From NCBI GenBank assembly GCA_037951165.1, contig JBBDHG010000124.1:382501-446500 (forward strand): a DNA stretch of 64,000 nt. The letters are read 5' to 3'. The translations under genes and the position numbers were made by a program. Source of the stretch: Lophius americanus (taxonomy: Eukaryota; Chordata; Actinopteri; Lophiiformes; Lophiidae). Positions 48,360 to 60,300 of this stretch are shown piece by piece (position 1 is the first letter of the stretch; each line of letters opens with the position of its first letter). The notes under the pieces were generated by a model that was given only the letters and a program-made list of their open reading frames with translations, searched no databases and was not told the DNA's origin.

Positions 48360-48740
48360 TTGGTATCAGACAATACGGCCTCGTCCTGACTGCCCACTAG
48401 CATCAGTGGGTCTAGGGCACACAAGAACCTTTTGCCGTTTGACTAGTTGTCTCTCGTTTTGAGCATTTTTAACTTCTGGTAGGGACTAAACACTCTAGAC
48501 TTGGAGCATTCAACAAGACCTGTAGTTCTGGAGATGCTCTGACACAGTTGACACAAATTGGCCTTTGTCAAAACAGCTCAGATCCTTAAGTTTCTCCAAT
48601 TTGTCTTTGGTTCAAGTGCATCAACTTCAGGAAAAACTGTTGATTTACTCACTTATTTATATAACCCCTCCACTGAAAGGCGTCATTTTGAGGAGGAACG
48701 CTTCACCTATTATTGGTCATAATGTTATGGCGGCTCTGTG
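48360..48740 (-). mobile_element. Tc1-like element, 5' part
   Basis: AAGACCTGTAGTTCTGGAGA, CAAATTGGCCTTTGTCAAAA, GCATCAACTTCAGGAAAAAC and ATTATTGGTCATAATGTTAT follow the family order in inverse orientation, ending with the TIR at about 48738. The transposase frame is lost. Confidence 0.75.
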
Positions 48741-50138
48741 TAAATCCAGTTTTAGCTGCTCCCTCCATGTAAGTTGTAGCTGCAGTACATTTTTCTTCTT
48801 CATTGAAGTGTTCCTCCCTCGTTGTTGAACTGGCACAGGTTTCACACAAGATACCCTACCTGACGCACTCATGCTTATCATGTAATCTTTCCCGCAGAAC
48901 GTTACCTGAGGGGGAAAGAAATACCGTTTGGGAATCACTGCACAGTAGTTGGCGCTGATATGGGAGGAAGTGAAGTCACCTATAACCACGGAATGGACCT
49001 CGGGGAATTGTATCGACAGTTTACTATAATGTTACTCAACTCACTGCCATCCATATCATCCGTAGATCGTGTATTAATGCCTCCTCTTTATCTAGGGGCT
49101 CATAAAGTAGATGTGAAAATACTACAACTAAGACAAGAGGTTACCACAAAAGACAGCTGCGTTACTAAAGTAAGTCGAAACAGACTAAAGGAAGCTCTAT
49201 TTTAGAAAGGGGAAGCCTGTGGATGGGAAAGGGAAATGCGAGATTCCAAGTTGTCCAGAGAGGAAAAAGCATACGAGCTTCAGGGTGATTGATTATTAAA
49301 ATGTTCGGCCTCTGTGTGTTGAAACGGCAGATATAAGGCAGGAAGGCGACGTCAACAAGTGCTTGACAGCCAGATCCTCTCCCATGGGTGACCATGTGCA
49401 CCCTTAAACAAAAATCCAAAGCATGAGAGCCGGTTGCATGAGAGCTTCACAGTGCGTCAGCAAGTGTGTGTTTGAGTTATGTGGGATCTTTGCAATGTGT
49501 TCAAGCCTGAATGGAGCACTGTGTGTGTTTGTGTGTGCATAAATCACACATGGAGTTGCTTATTTGCAATCTGGAATTGATTTTGGGAGGGCCTTGATGT
49601 TCCAATGATTGCTCTAATGTCAGATTTCCACCCCCTGCTGCTTTTAATACCATCAACAGGAAAAATGCAGTGGTTCTTACCCAACCTCAGTCTGGAGAGG
49701 AAGTCATAAATTTGCAATACAAGCAGCTGGCGTGTGGTACTGTACGTTTGAATTCTCCTCCTCCCCCACCTGCACACATACATGTGTACATTTTTCTCTC
49801 TTTAATGATGACATCACCGTTTCTAAGACATGTAACTCTGAGGTAATCCAGATAAACTGCATTAACCCCATAAACTATCTTTAGAGAGAACATTTTGGGG
49901 GATGTATAATAGAACAAATGGACTTTGAGGAACAAATTTATTGTATGTTGCCAGAACCAAAAACATATCATTCAGGACATATTGTTATAGCATTGGAGTT
50001 GTTAAATAGGTTGGAATCTAACCTTGGTAGCAGAAAAGGAGCATAGAAGATAAGAATAACAATAAGGAGAAGGAGAAGGATAAAGATAAAAAAGATAAGA
50101 AATGTTATAGACATATATAGATAAAATTCAAAAAAATG

Positions 50139-50141
<3 letters not shown>

Positions 50142-50176
<35 letters not shown>
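50142..50176. repeat. (TA)n microsatellite
   Basis: About 17 TA units. Confidence 0.95.
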
Positions 50177-50184
<8 letters not shown>

Positions 50185-51779
50185 CACATATACACTAAAG
50201 GAATAAAGTGAAAATATAATTTAAAGAGAAGGAAAGAGTGCGATTTCTAAAAATATAAATAAATATAAATATAAATTGAAGTGGTCCAGGTGCAGATTTC
50301 TTATTGCGCAATAAGTGGAAACACACATGGTGTGTAGTCAGCGGGTGAGCGATTGGTCGTAGAGTTCCGGGTTTCAGACATAACACAGTTGCGCAATGAT
50401 TTGTTGTACACTCCGACTGTCGTCGGGATACAGAACATGTGTTGGATCATCAATACATTCTTTAAACAGTAAAAACTGCTGGGTTTAAGATAAGAACATT
50501 TGGACCCAGCCCCAGCTCGTTTCTTTGCAATGCTACTTTTAGCAGCAATAGCCATAGCTAACAAGCTTGTAACATTACTTGACATTAACTAGCTTGACAG
50601 TAGTTAGCTTATGTGATTTAAAGTTAACGATACGGTCGGCTATATATTAAGCTGGCATATGATCAGTGTCATCTGGGTTAGAGTTTGAGGGTCTTACCAT
50701 TTCCTTTGACGGGCACGTGCATTCCACGTTTTCCACAGTCTGCATAAACATGACAGAATTTATAAATAATTATGAGCCCTGATTTCAGGTTGCACCTTCA
50801 GCCGTCTGTCTGGGTAACTAATAATCACCCCCAATAGGTGAGGCCATCCAAACATTTTACCCAACAGCATCAACCCAGCGCGTGGGTTTCATTTTAGTGT
50901 TTAGCATTTATGGACTGGAGGAGATAAAATCATTGATTAATAAATATTCATTGATAAATGTTCATCGCTTGACATCTGTTGTTGTTACAGGAGATGGCAA
51001 AGCATTGGAAATTTAATTTAATCATTTTATTCCTCAAATGTTGCAAATATCAAAATATACTCTGGAAATTGGATAATAGCATTTACACGACATTCCAACA
51101 CGATGCATCGGTCACATTGAACAATTAAATCAAGAAATGATGGACCAAATCGGCAGTTTCCCCCTTTCCTGTAAGCATTTTAGTATCTCTCATCTCCTTA
51201 CTTTGGTTGTCCACACTGATCCTGTGGCAGTTCTCTCTACAAAAAAAAGAAAAGGTTCTTTTCAAATCCAACAGCAGGCAGTTGTTTTCAATGACGAAGC
51301 AGCCGGACAAGGTTTCAAGACTAGTCAATGGACCATTTAGCAGTTACCGTCCAATATTCCCTGAGGTGATCGGTTGACTCCAAAAACAATGCAACAATTC
51401 AGGGAAAATGGATTTTCCTACAACTGGGGAAATGCATATATCTTTTAAAAAAACATAACTCATGAAGGAAGAAACTGATTGTACCTAATTCAATTTAAAA
51501 AAAAAATTTTTTCAATTATGTATTTATGGTAACAATATTGCAAAATGTGGCACATAATGTGCAAAGAATATATTTTGCACACAATGGGACATAAGGCAAA
51601 TAAAGGCAGACAGTACAGAAGGGAAAGAAAAGGGAAGGCAGACATTTAACATTGTATTTTGACATCAATCTATTTTGGCCCCTGAAGATTTCATTTTGCT
51701 CCTAATTACTTTGCGGTTAGGAGCCAATGACACCTAGATATATATTTTTTGGTCTGGAGCCTTGCTATTGTTACCCACT

Positions 51780-52270
51780 ATGCCACCCTGCTGTCCCAGT
51801 AACACAAACATTACACCTATGGTCAAACATGGAGTTGGCAGTGTAATGTTGTATGGATGCTTTCCTGCATCAGGGTCAGAACATCTCAACCATAATTGAG
51901 AGAAACATTCATTCTGATCCCTTGCAGAAAACTCCAGAGTAGAAAAACAGCTCATCAGTCATGTCGAATCTCAAGAAAATGATCCCCATCAGAAGAGTAA
52001 GTCCACCTCTGAATCGCTCAAAGGGAATAAGACGGAAGTTGTGGACTGTTCTCTACAATGTCCGGACCTGAACCCCCCCCCCCTGAGATGCTGTGGTGAG
52101 ACATGAAGAGATCAGTTAATGCTCACAAATCCTCCATGATGTCTTCACCAAAATGGTTCTGCTAAAAAGAGTGGGCCAAAATTCCACCCCAGTGATGTCA
52201 GAGACTGATCTCCTGTTACCCCAAAGTGTTTGGTTGCGCAAGGAGGTAAAGCACAAGGTTAGCACTCACA
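51780..52270 (+). mobile_element. Degraded Tc1-like transposon 3' half (second family)
   Basis: Plus-strand blocks GTCCACCTCTGAATCGCTCA, TGTCCGGACCTGAACCC, GAGATGCTGTGGTGAGACAT and GAGTGGGCCAAAATTCCACC are the last third of a Tc1-like transposase gene (around the S-P-D-L-N-P motif). A C9 run has disrupted the NPIE codons. The left boundary is unclear, and GGCCAAAATTCCATGGTCCC recurs at about 52384-52403. Confidence 0.75.
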
Positions 52271-53406
52271 GGTGAATGTCAGGTAATCAGTTTGCGAGTT
52301 GAAGCCCAACACAGGAAAATGATCCTTAGCAGAAGACAAGGCCCATCTCCGACTGGAAGTTTGGAGTGGACAAATATAAGTAGGCCAAAATTCCATGGTC
52401 CCCTTTAATATCTCCTACAATGGTGAATAGAGAACAATCTGGACCTGGGCAGAGAAAACAAAACAAAGAGCTCTGGTTCTATGTCTCAGTAAGTCCTTCC
52501 TATGAAGGCTCACTGACTGACACAGCCCTCTGGTATCTGTTGCCACATGCAGTAGTAACTCTTGTTTTTCATTCCTTATCGCTTAATCCTTTTTCTCCAG
52601 TAATGCCCCACTTACACCAACCTCCCGCCCACATTTGTCCTTCTTTAATTATTAAACTAAGGGTTCCTCTTGCTTTGTTTCATCTCTGTTTCACGTAATG
52701 TGTGAGAAACAGACTCTCAGACATCTAAGGTATGCAAACTCCCTTGTATATTTTTTCACATTCTTATCTAGAAGAGGAAGAAGTGAATGCGGCATGTCAG
52801 CAGCATCCCCTATCTTTCTGTTAGCCTTTTCTCATCCTCACCTGATAACTTCGGGGCCTCATTTTGGCAGCTTTTCTTGGTTTCACTGACCTCCTCTCCC
52901 AGAGGCTGTTTGGAAATGCAGTTTCTGTCACGCCCGGGATCTGATTTTTTTGGAAAGCTGAGCATACACCACAAAGGCCCTCATGTGGAAGTTGATGGAT
53001 GAAGGTGGGGAGAGATTTCTGCTTTACTGCAGGAGATAAAGGGAGGTTGAAGCGATTGGAGTTATCAGTCAGCTGTGCAGAATGAGCCGATGGTTCAAGG
53101 TCCTTTACGACAGTTTTGAGAGCAGTTTACACGATATTTGTACACGCTGTTGCAGAAAGTGAGCCGAAGGTTTCAGATGAGGAGTGAGGGAAAATATCTT
53201 CAAATGTATAGAAGTGTTTATATTTCCCCTTGATCCGTAACAAAAATTTGACTGAGAATTTCCACTGCTTACCTTAAACAACTTTGAGGTTTTCACACTG
53301 TTTTGTGTATTCTTATTTATTTAGCCCTCTCCTTTACATTTTGAAAGCAAATACTACACATGTCTGTTAGACTGTTTATTCTAACTTTGATTTTGACAGA
53401 TTAGGG

Positions 53407-54284
53407 TATGGAGTTAAATTCCTGCCAAAAGTAGTGTTGCCAAACGCAACACGATCCGCAAGCAAAGACAGTATATTTTTTGACACCTTCCCTTTATTTG
53501 ATTCTTTCTCTGTATAGTTCATCATCACTTTTAGCTGGTTCCTCAGAGATTTTCCCATTCCTTATAATTACGAAGATAACCTCTTAGCTGTAAAAATGTA
53601 TAAAAGGTGTCTACTGGCGAATTAAATTACTTTCACCTCTTTCACAGTAATTTAGTACTTTCACTAAATTACCGTAAAAGTTGTTCAAATGATTAGTTAT
53701 AGTCATAGTCATAGTTTGACTTTTGGACCATTTTTCATTTATAAATGAATCATTTGCTTGTCCATTTATTATGGTAGATTAAAAAGTTAGGTTAAATTCA
53801 GTTTTTTTTTTTATTGGATGGCTCATAGAAATATATGGTCCCACTCATGGGGCCTCCAGTCGTCCAGTAGTCCACAGTCAGGTCCAGTGTGTTAAACTTT
53901 GGAACTGAGTCACAGCGACACCTGCTGTTGTAACAAAGGACTTGTGCGAGTACAAAACGATGTACACGATGTAAAGACGCCCGTTTACAAGTAGCGCGAC
54001 TCTCATGCGATAAATTTGTGTCAAAGGTCACGTGTTTGTGCCAAAAGTCACGTGTGGTTTTTGGTTTTGTGCAGTTGTAGGGTCGTTTTTCTTACACTTG
54101 TAAATGCACATTAGCACTGATAACTTTTCGGACACGCTGCATGTTCGTAAAATAGAAAACAAATGTTTGGCAATCATGTTTTTCCTTTGCGAATTACATT
54201 GTGTTTGCTCGCAAATCACGCGCTCTTTGCTCGCGAATCGTGTTGCGTCCGTTCGCGAGCTTTTGGCAGGAATTTGACTCTATA
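53407..54284. mobile_element. TIR-bounded non-autonomous DNA element
   Basis: The 25-bp ends 53407-53431 and 54260-54284 are inverted copies sharing AAATTCCTGCCAAAAG. Similarity continues inward through CGCAACACGAT(C/T)CGC and AGCAAAGA, giving imperfect TIRs of roughly 55 bases. The interior has no transposase. It includes a GTAATTTAGT/ACTAAATTAC palindrome near 53646-53671 and a doubled (A/T)GTCACGTG motif near 54030-54055. Confidence 0.75.
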
Positions 54285-54359
54285 GTTGGGCTTTAACTGT
54301 TTTTAAAAAAAATAATTTATTTATCGATTCCTCCCTTTTTAGTATTATTCATTTTCACT

Positions 54360-54930
54360 GTATTTCTTTTCTCCGCTAGTGACAGTGAAGCCTTAAATAT
54401 TTTATATTATACAATATATTTTAACAATATAGTTATTCATTCCACACCTTTAGTTTGAAGGCAAGCAAGTGTCTTTTTTTCTTTACTGCATTTCTTTTAA
54501 CAGTTAGTGACTGTGGAACTTCCAAAAAAAAATTTTTTTTAAATTTACATATTCCTCTATACATTTTGAAAGGATTTGCTAGACGTTTTGAATTTATTTG
54601 ATTTGACAGCAGGTAACAGTGAGTCTGAGTATTTTTCATTTATTTCCATCCTTTCTATTTTGTAGGCAAATATTAGATTTTAACTTCTGATTTAAAAAAA
54701 AAAAATCCATTCATTCACAGCTAGTGACAATGAAACTTTCACATTTATCTCCTTTACATTTTGAAGGCATGAAGTGCAACTCGATTTTTAAACTTTTAAA
54801 ATGTTTGATTTTGACCATGAGGATTTCATATTTTTTTTTTAAAATACATTTTGGAGGTATTTACTACACTAATAAATTTATTTCCCAATATATTGATTAT
54901 AACAGCTAGAGAGATAATAGACTTATTTAA
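54360..54930. repeat. Diverged tandem repeat, about 105-125-bp unit
   Basis: The motif AGCTAGTGACAGTGAAAC recurs in variant form near 54376, 54502, 54613, 54719 and 54902. Each is separated by T-rich sequence and an ATTTTGAAGGCAAATACTA-like block, which also appears once at about 53338. Divergence is high, so this is an old array. Confidence 0.6.
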
Positions 54931-55923
54931 CTTTATTTCTTTTTGAGTTAGATAAACACAATGAAGAGCAATAGTTATATTCAACATTTTTAAGTTTGTA
55001 AAAATTGTAAACTATTTTCAAGTTTTCAATAACAATTTCATCAGTTAATTTGAGCATTCGGGGTCAAAGTTTGTGTTTATTGTTTTACTATGACGTCTTC
55101 TAATGGGAGACAGTCAGGAGCCTTAACATCACTGAAGTTGTATAAAATAAAGATTACAGTATTTAAGACGTCATGTATAATACCTAAAAAAAAAAAACCT
55201 GATTTTTTTAAAGACCCTGTGAATATCTTAAAAGATAAATTGATACCAAATGTTATCATTCTCAAGCATCGACGACCTCGACTGACTCCATGTTCCTATT
55301 GAATCAATTCACCGACTGCATCCTATTTACAGTGTGTGGACAGACTTAGTATTCATAACGACTATGGTGAAAGTTGTAACATTTAATTCCAAATCCATGG
55401 CAGATTATCTGCTGCTTTGAGGTTTCTGTTCTCTTGGGTGAAGGTTTGGTAAGTTCTCGCAGGTGAGTGAAAGGTTAAATGTGTGCGACATCGTGTCCTT
55501 ATTGCGACCCCATGTGGCCGATTCTGGATATTGCGTGAATGAATGAACACAGAAACAAAAAATACAAGTTTTTTTGTTAAAGATTTTTTTTAAATGTTAT
55601 TTTAATAATTTTCTTAAAAAAAGATGTACTCCAACAACAAGAATCTATTGACCTCAACGCCTCCGACATACCGACAGTTGTTCTGGGTAAATTAAATCAG
55701 AGAGAAACAAAATAGCAAAGGGAGAAAACAAAAATAAACTCAAAAGGATCAAATGTGAAAAGAAACAAAATTTAAAGAAAGTGATTATAAAATCGAAAAA
55801 CACACAGATCTTTAGGGCCGACCAAATCCTCCTATTTTGAGAAAAACAGAAGGGGCTTGCAACATCCCAAAAGAGAATTTTAAAAACGAAGAAACTGAGA
55901 CAAATAGGAACCAATCACACAGG

Positions 55924-55924
<1 letters not shown>

Positions 55925-55963
<39 letters not shown>

Positions 55964-55972
55964 AAGAGAGAG
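55925..55972. repeat. (GT)n-(GA)n compound microsatellite
   Basis: About 11 GT units run directly into about 9 GA units with AAAGAGAG interruptions. It may fall in the brd4 3' UTR. Confidence 0.95.
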
Positions 55973-56490
55973 AAAGTGGTTGACGAGACTAAAAACATGA
56001 ACGTGATGACAGGAAGTAGAGATTTTAAAGAGTGCAGCTATTCCACAGCTACAGAATGATGGGGGCCTGGTAGTGAGTGAATCTGGAACCGCTTCTTTAA
56101 ACTATAACAATAGCTGCTGCATAAACTCAGATTTAAAAAGGGATAAAGCAACATTAAATAGTGATAAAGACATAGCCTTTAATATAAAGTGAAAAAAAGG
56201 ATGCATTTTACATGTAAAAAAAATTGTCAATGAACTTTCAGCACTCGACAGATTGGTTTTGGCATAGAGTCAAAACAAAACAAAAACAGCAAAGTTACGT
56301 GAGCGAGTGAGACAAACAGACGGAATCCCCTCCATAGAATCATAAAAAAGTTTTTTTCTTTACAGTAAATTCTACAAAATCCAAACCAGAGTTGAACACA
56401 GACGAGCTTTGCCCGCACAAAATCCAAACTAATCTCAAGTTCTTTTTTGTTGCCTTTTCATTGTATATAATATATATTCATGTATCTATT

Positions 56491-56540
<50 letters not shown>
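56491..56540. repeat. (TA)n microsatellite
   Basis: About 24 TA units with one TG interruption, in the presumed brd4 3' UTR or just beyond it. Confidence 0.95.
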
Positions 56541-56544
<4 letters not shown>

Positions 56545-57316
56545 GTATAATATGTATAATTTGTAGGGTAGGATTGTTAAGTTTACAGGCCAGAGCACTA
56601 AGGCAAAGGACACTCTGAAACTTTCAAAATGCCGCTCCTTCCTCATCGCCGTCACGAGCGTCCCTTCCATCCAGTGACAGGAGAGAAAGATTCAGGAGGA
56701 AGTGAAGGGAGGAAGAGGAAGGTTGTCTTAGAAAAGAGTGGGAATGTGGGTGGGGTATTGCGTTCCCACTGCGTCCTGAGAAAACAAAAGAATCTCAGGT
56801 GAGTGGTGAACCTGACGAACCAGGCTGGACCAGCCTCCCAGCTAAAATCCAGATTTAAAAAAAAAGAAAAAGATGAGTTTAGAAGAGAAGAAAAGATAAA
56901 CAAAGTAATTTTGTGTGTTTGCAATATCTTCACCCATTCCTTCTCTCATCTGAAGACATTAGAGGATAAGGTTTGTCACTGAATTTCTTAAATTAACTCC
57001 TCTTCTTCACCATTGTTCTTTTAAAGTAAAAGTTCTGTCCCCTCTTCTCTTTGTTCCGTCTTCATAGAGGGAGCCGACTATTTCACGTTTTTTTGTTTTT
57101 TTTTAATTTCACTCTCCGACCCGCCGTCTATGGAGATTCCATGAACACCAACCCAGACACCAAAACGTATCTGAGGTTGCTTTATTTCTGTTTCACCAAC
57201 TGTTACCGTCCTGTGTTTATTGGTGCGACAGATCATGCGTCTGTATACCTATTTTTTATTCTAGAGTTTTGTGTCCGTAGGTCCTCCTCTTGCTCCGATC
57301 ATCTGTTTGTTTTGTC

Positions 57317-57385
57317 TCAGAACAGATTCTCTTCAAAGATGGCCATGAGGTCACTCTGGAAGTTGATGTCAATGGTGTCCGCCAT
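57317..57385 (-). CDS. brd4: brd4 last coding exon (FEENLF terminus)
   Basis: Acceptor CCCCTCTGCAG. It codes MADTIDINFQSDLMAIFEEN plus LF, then TGA at 57319-57317. It matches the human BRD4 long-isoform C-terminus almost residue for residue and is the segment that contacts cyclin T1/CDK9. Confidence 0.97.
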   Translation of the reverse strand: MADTIDINFQSDLMAIFEENLF

Positions 57386-60300
57386 CTGCAGAGGGGAAAG
57401 AACAACAGGCACCATCAAAGACCAGCCTTAAACGTCAGACGTCATCTTAATTTAGTGCTAATATATCAGATATCATCCTTTAGCCCTTATACCCCCAAAA
57501 GTGTCTTTTTAATATCATATTTACATATTAAAAAAAGTGTCTTTGAATCCTCTTTATGGACCAAAATAAGTTTGTCGTCCTCATACATCAGATATAATAT
57601 TTTCATCATCCTCCTACATCATCCTTAATGTCTTCATGACTCAATAAGTAATTTTTGTATAACTAAAAAATTGCTTTTTAGAGTCTTTATTCATCAAAAA
57701 ATTGTATTTACAGTCCTCATGCATGACACGTTTCGTATTTCATGGTGCTTATGCATCAATAGTAATTTTTAAATGCCTATACATTCAAAATATTCTCATA
57801 GTTCTTATAGATTAAACTAAAGTTATAATTCTGATGTGAAGAATCTTTTTTAATAGTCATCTTATGAATAAAATATTTTATCTTTTCTATATTCATTATA
57901 TCTCAACATAATTGGTTTGAAAATAAACTTTTTTTTTTTTATTTCTTCAATGCAAAAACATTTTTACAGTATTTATACATTAAAAAAAAAAGTATTCAGT
58001 TTGTGCATACCGCCTCTCTCCTGCGCCTCTCCTGCTCGCGGCGGCGAGCCATTTCCCTCTGCTGGTCGGGAGTGTTCTGTGCAGCAGAGGTTGGCGTGGG
58101 TGGGGCTTGTGGCTGGATGGGTGGGGCCTGTGGGGAGTGAGTGGGAGGGGTGGAAGCTGGAGGTGTTGGGGCAAGCGGCGACTGTTGCTCCTGGCGACGG
58201 CGAGTGTCTTCTTGTGCTCGACGCGCGTGCTCCACAGAGTCCTCGTCATCCCGGCTAAAGAAAAAACCACGATTGAAACGGTCAGGATCCCTTGCCACAG
58301 AAACAGCAACTTAAGAGAGAAGCTACTGAAGTTTTCACATTTTATTGTGATCCTTATCAACAACACAACTTTTAAATGTCTTCTTAAACTCCATTTGTAT
58401 AGACTTGATTTCATGTTTTGTCACCTCAGTTCAGTCATTTAATACTTCCCAATTGTTTAATGAATTTCTGTCGCCCTGTGGTATGCCATGTTTTACTCCT
58501 TTTGTTTTGTTGCTTTTAGTTAAGCTGCAGGATTCCATGTCTACTGTTTTACTCCTGTGATGCTTATATGTCGTGTTTGCCATGTGAACTTTATTTACTT
58601 TGATAATTGATATACTGCTATAATCAATTTCATCTTTTGGTGATATTGGCCTGTCTGATGTTGTCTTTTATTTTATTGCTTTACAATTTTCATTGCCCTT
58701 TTTATTTATTGGCTGTAATTTTGACTTACTTTTTCTTTTGCCTTTCTCTCATCTCCATCTTATGCTTTGAACAATTTCTTTTTACATATTTAAATAATTT
58801 GCCTTATGTTTTTGTTCTTTTTTTCCTATTCTATTGCCTTTTGCGTTTCCTCATTTTGCCTTGTCGGCCAAATAATTTTGTAAACTGTGTTTTAAAGGTG
58901 CTATAAAAAGGAAGTTTATTATTACCTCTGCTAAAGAAGTTTTGTCTTCACTCCTGTTTATCTTTTCTTGTTTTGTTTGTTAGTGAGCAAGATTATGCAA
59001 AAACTACAGGATGGGTTTGCGTGAAATTTTACTTTATTTTAGATTTTAACCAATAGGGGATTAGAATTTGGTGACGTTATCATTTTTGCAGCATTTAAAA
59101 TATTTTACTGCACAATCAGTACTTCTACTCTGACACTTTAGGTAAATTTTTAATGAATATTGAGTCAGGTCCTGTAAGATTTTTAACTTGTAGTGAAGTC
59201 TTTTCAGTGTTGGTACAAGTACTTTATCCACCTCAGTCGGTGTTGTCCTACCACTTACCGTAGCTTTCCCTGCTCCTTCCTGGCCTGTTCAGCCTGAGCT
59301 TTCAGCTGCCGCTCTCTCTCCTCCTTCTCCCTTGCTGCACGTCTGAATTGTTCGAAGCTGTCGCTGGAGGAGCGAACGGACGAGGCCGGCATGGACTGGG
59401 ACCTCTGAGCCAGGCTGGCCCAAGACCCCATGTTCTTTAACTTCACATCCTGGAAGAAGTCAAGTAGAAGGGGTTGGCAGGTTAGGGGGGTTACCTGGCT
59501 GTAATGCAACTGAAGACATGATTGTCTCATCTTTCACTCACACACCTGCGTTTTCTTGGGAGCAATGGGGGTTTTGGGCTCCAGCTTTATTTTGTTGTCT
59601 TGCTGGGAGCAGGGTTGTGCGGGGGAAACTGGGAGACGCAAACTAGGGCGAGATCCCTCCAATGACTTGAGATCTAATCCTTAGGGAGACAGATATCGGG
59701 ATGTTAGGAGGTCTGACCATCAGCATATTGGAAAACTTATTCTAATGACATAAGATTATGACTGAATAATTTAGATTATCCTCACTGTGTTTGTTGTCGG
59801 GTTTGTTTGAGTCTTGAGGCACAGCAGGGCTGAACGGCAAGGGGGTCAGAACTGGTGATTGGGAAAGGTTCTCCTTTTTTGATGCCACCAGGCTGGACCT
59901 CTGCTCCTACAGGCAGACACACTTTATTTGTATCAAGAAAAAAAAAAACATGTCTGTAAAATGGTGGATCACTCACATGTTTCTTGTTCTGTAAGGGCGA
60001 GTGCTGTCCAGTTGGATGGAATTGAGACATCTGAGGTGAGTGCATCATTAGGGGAGAAGGGCTCTCACGGAGGCAACCTATAAATAGAAATGTACTTCAC
60101 AATTACAATGTCTCATGAAAATCCTCTCACTCATAGACTAACAGCATGACAACGTGAGTAAAAAGTCTGTTTCCAAGTATCATTCACCGTGTCAGAGTGG
60201 CCTGCATTTCTTCAATGTGTAGTTACAGCAGTCCAAAAAGAGAACCAATGGCCACGACAGCTTTGTCGTCCTGCAGCCTAGATTGCTCTGTAAATGACTA

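Larger units (their letters stand above)
46490..57316. other. Region between the small plus-strand candidate and the brd4 stop
   Basis: About 10.8 kb with no recognised coding exon. It holds Tc1-derived elements (48360-48740, 51780-52270), a TIR element (53407-54284), a diverged tandem array (54360-54930) and microsatellites (50142-50176, 55925-55972, 56491-56540). The right part, probably from somewhere between 55.6 and 57.3 kb, should be brd4 3' UTR, but its end cannot be set from sequence. The stretches 46500-48300, 48750-50100 and 50200-51700 show nothing I can name. Confidence 0.5.

Noticed and set aside
57917..58258. 113-codon plus-strand frame
   Set aside because: Antisense to the brd4 exon 58011-58254.
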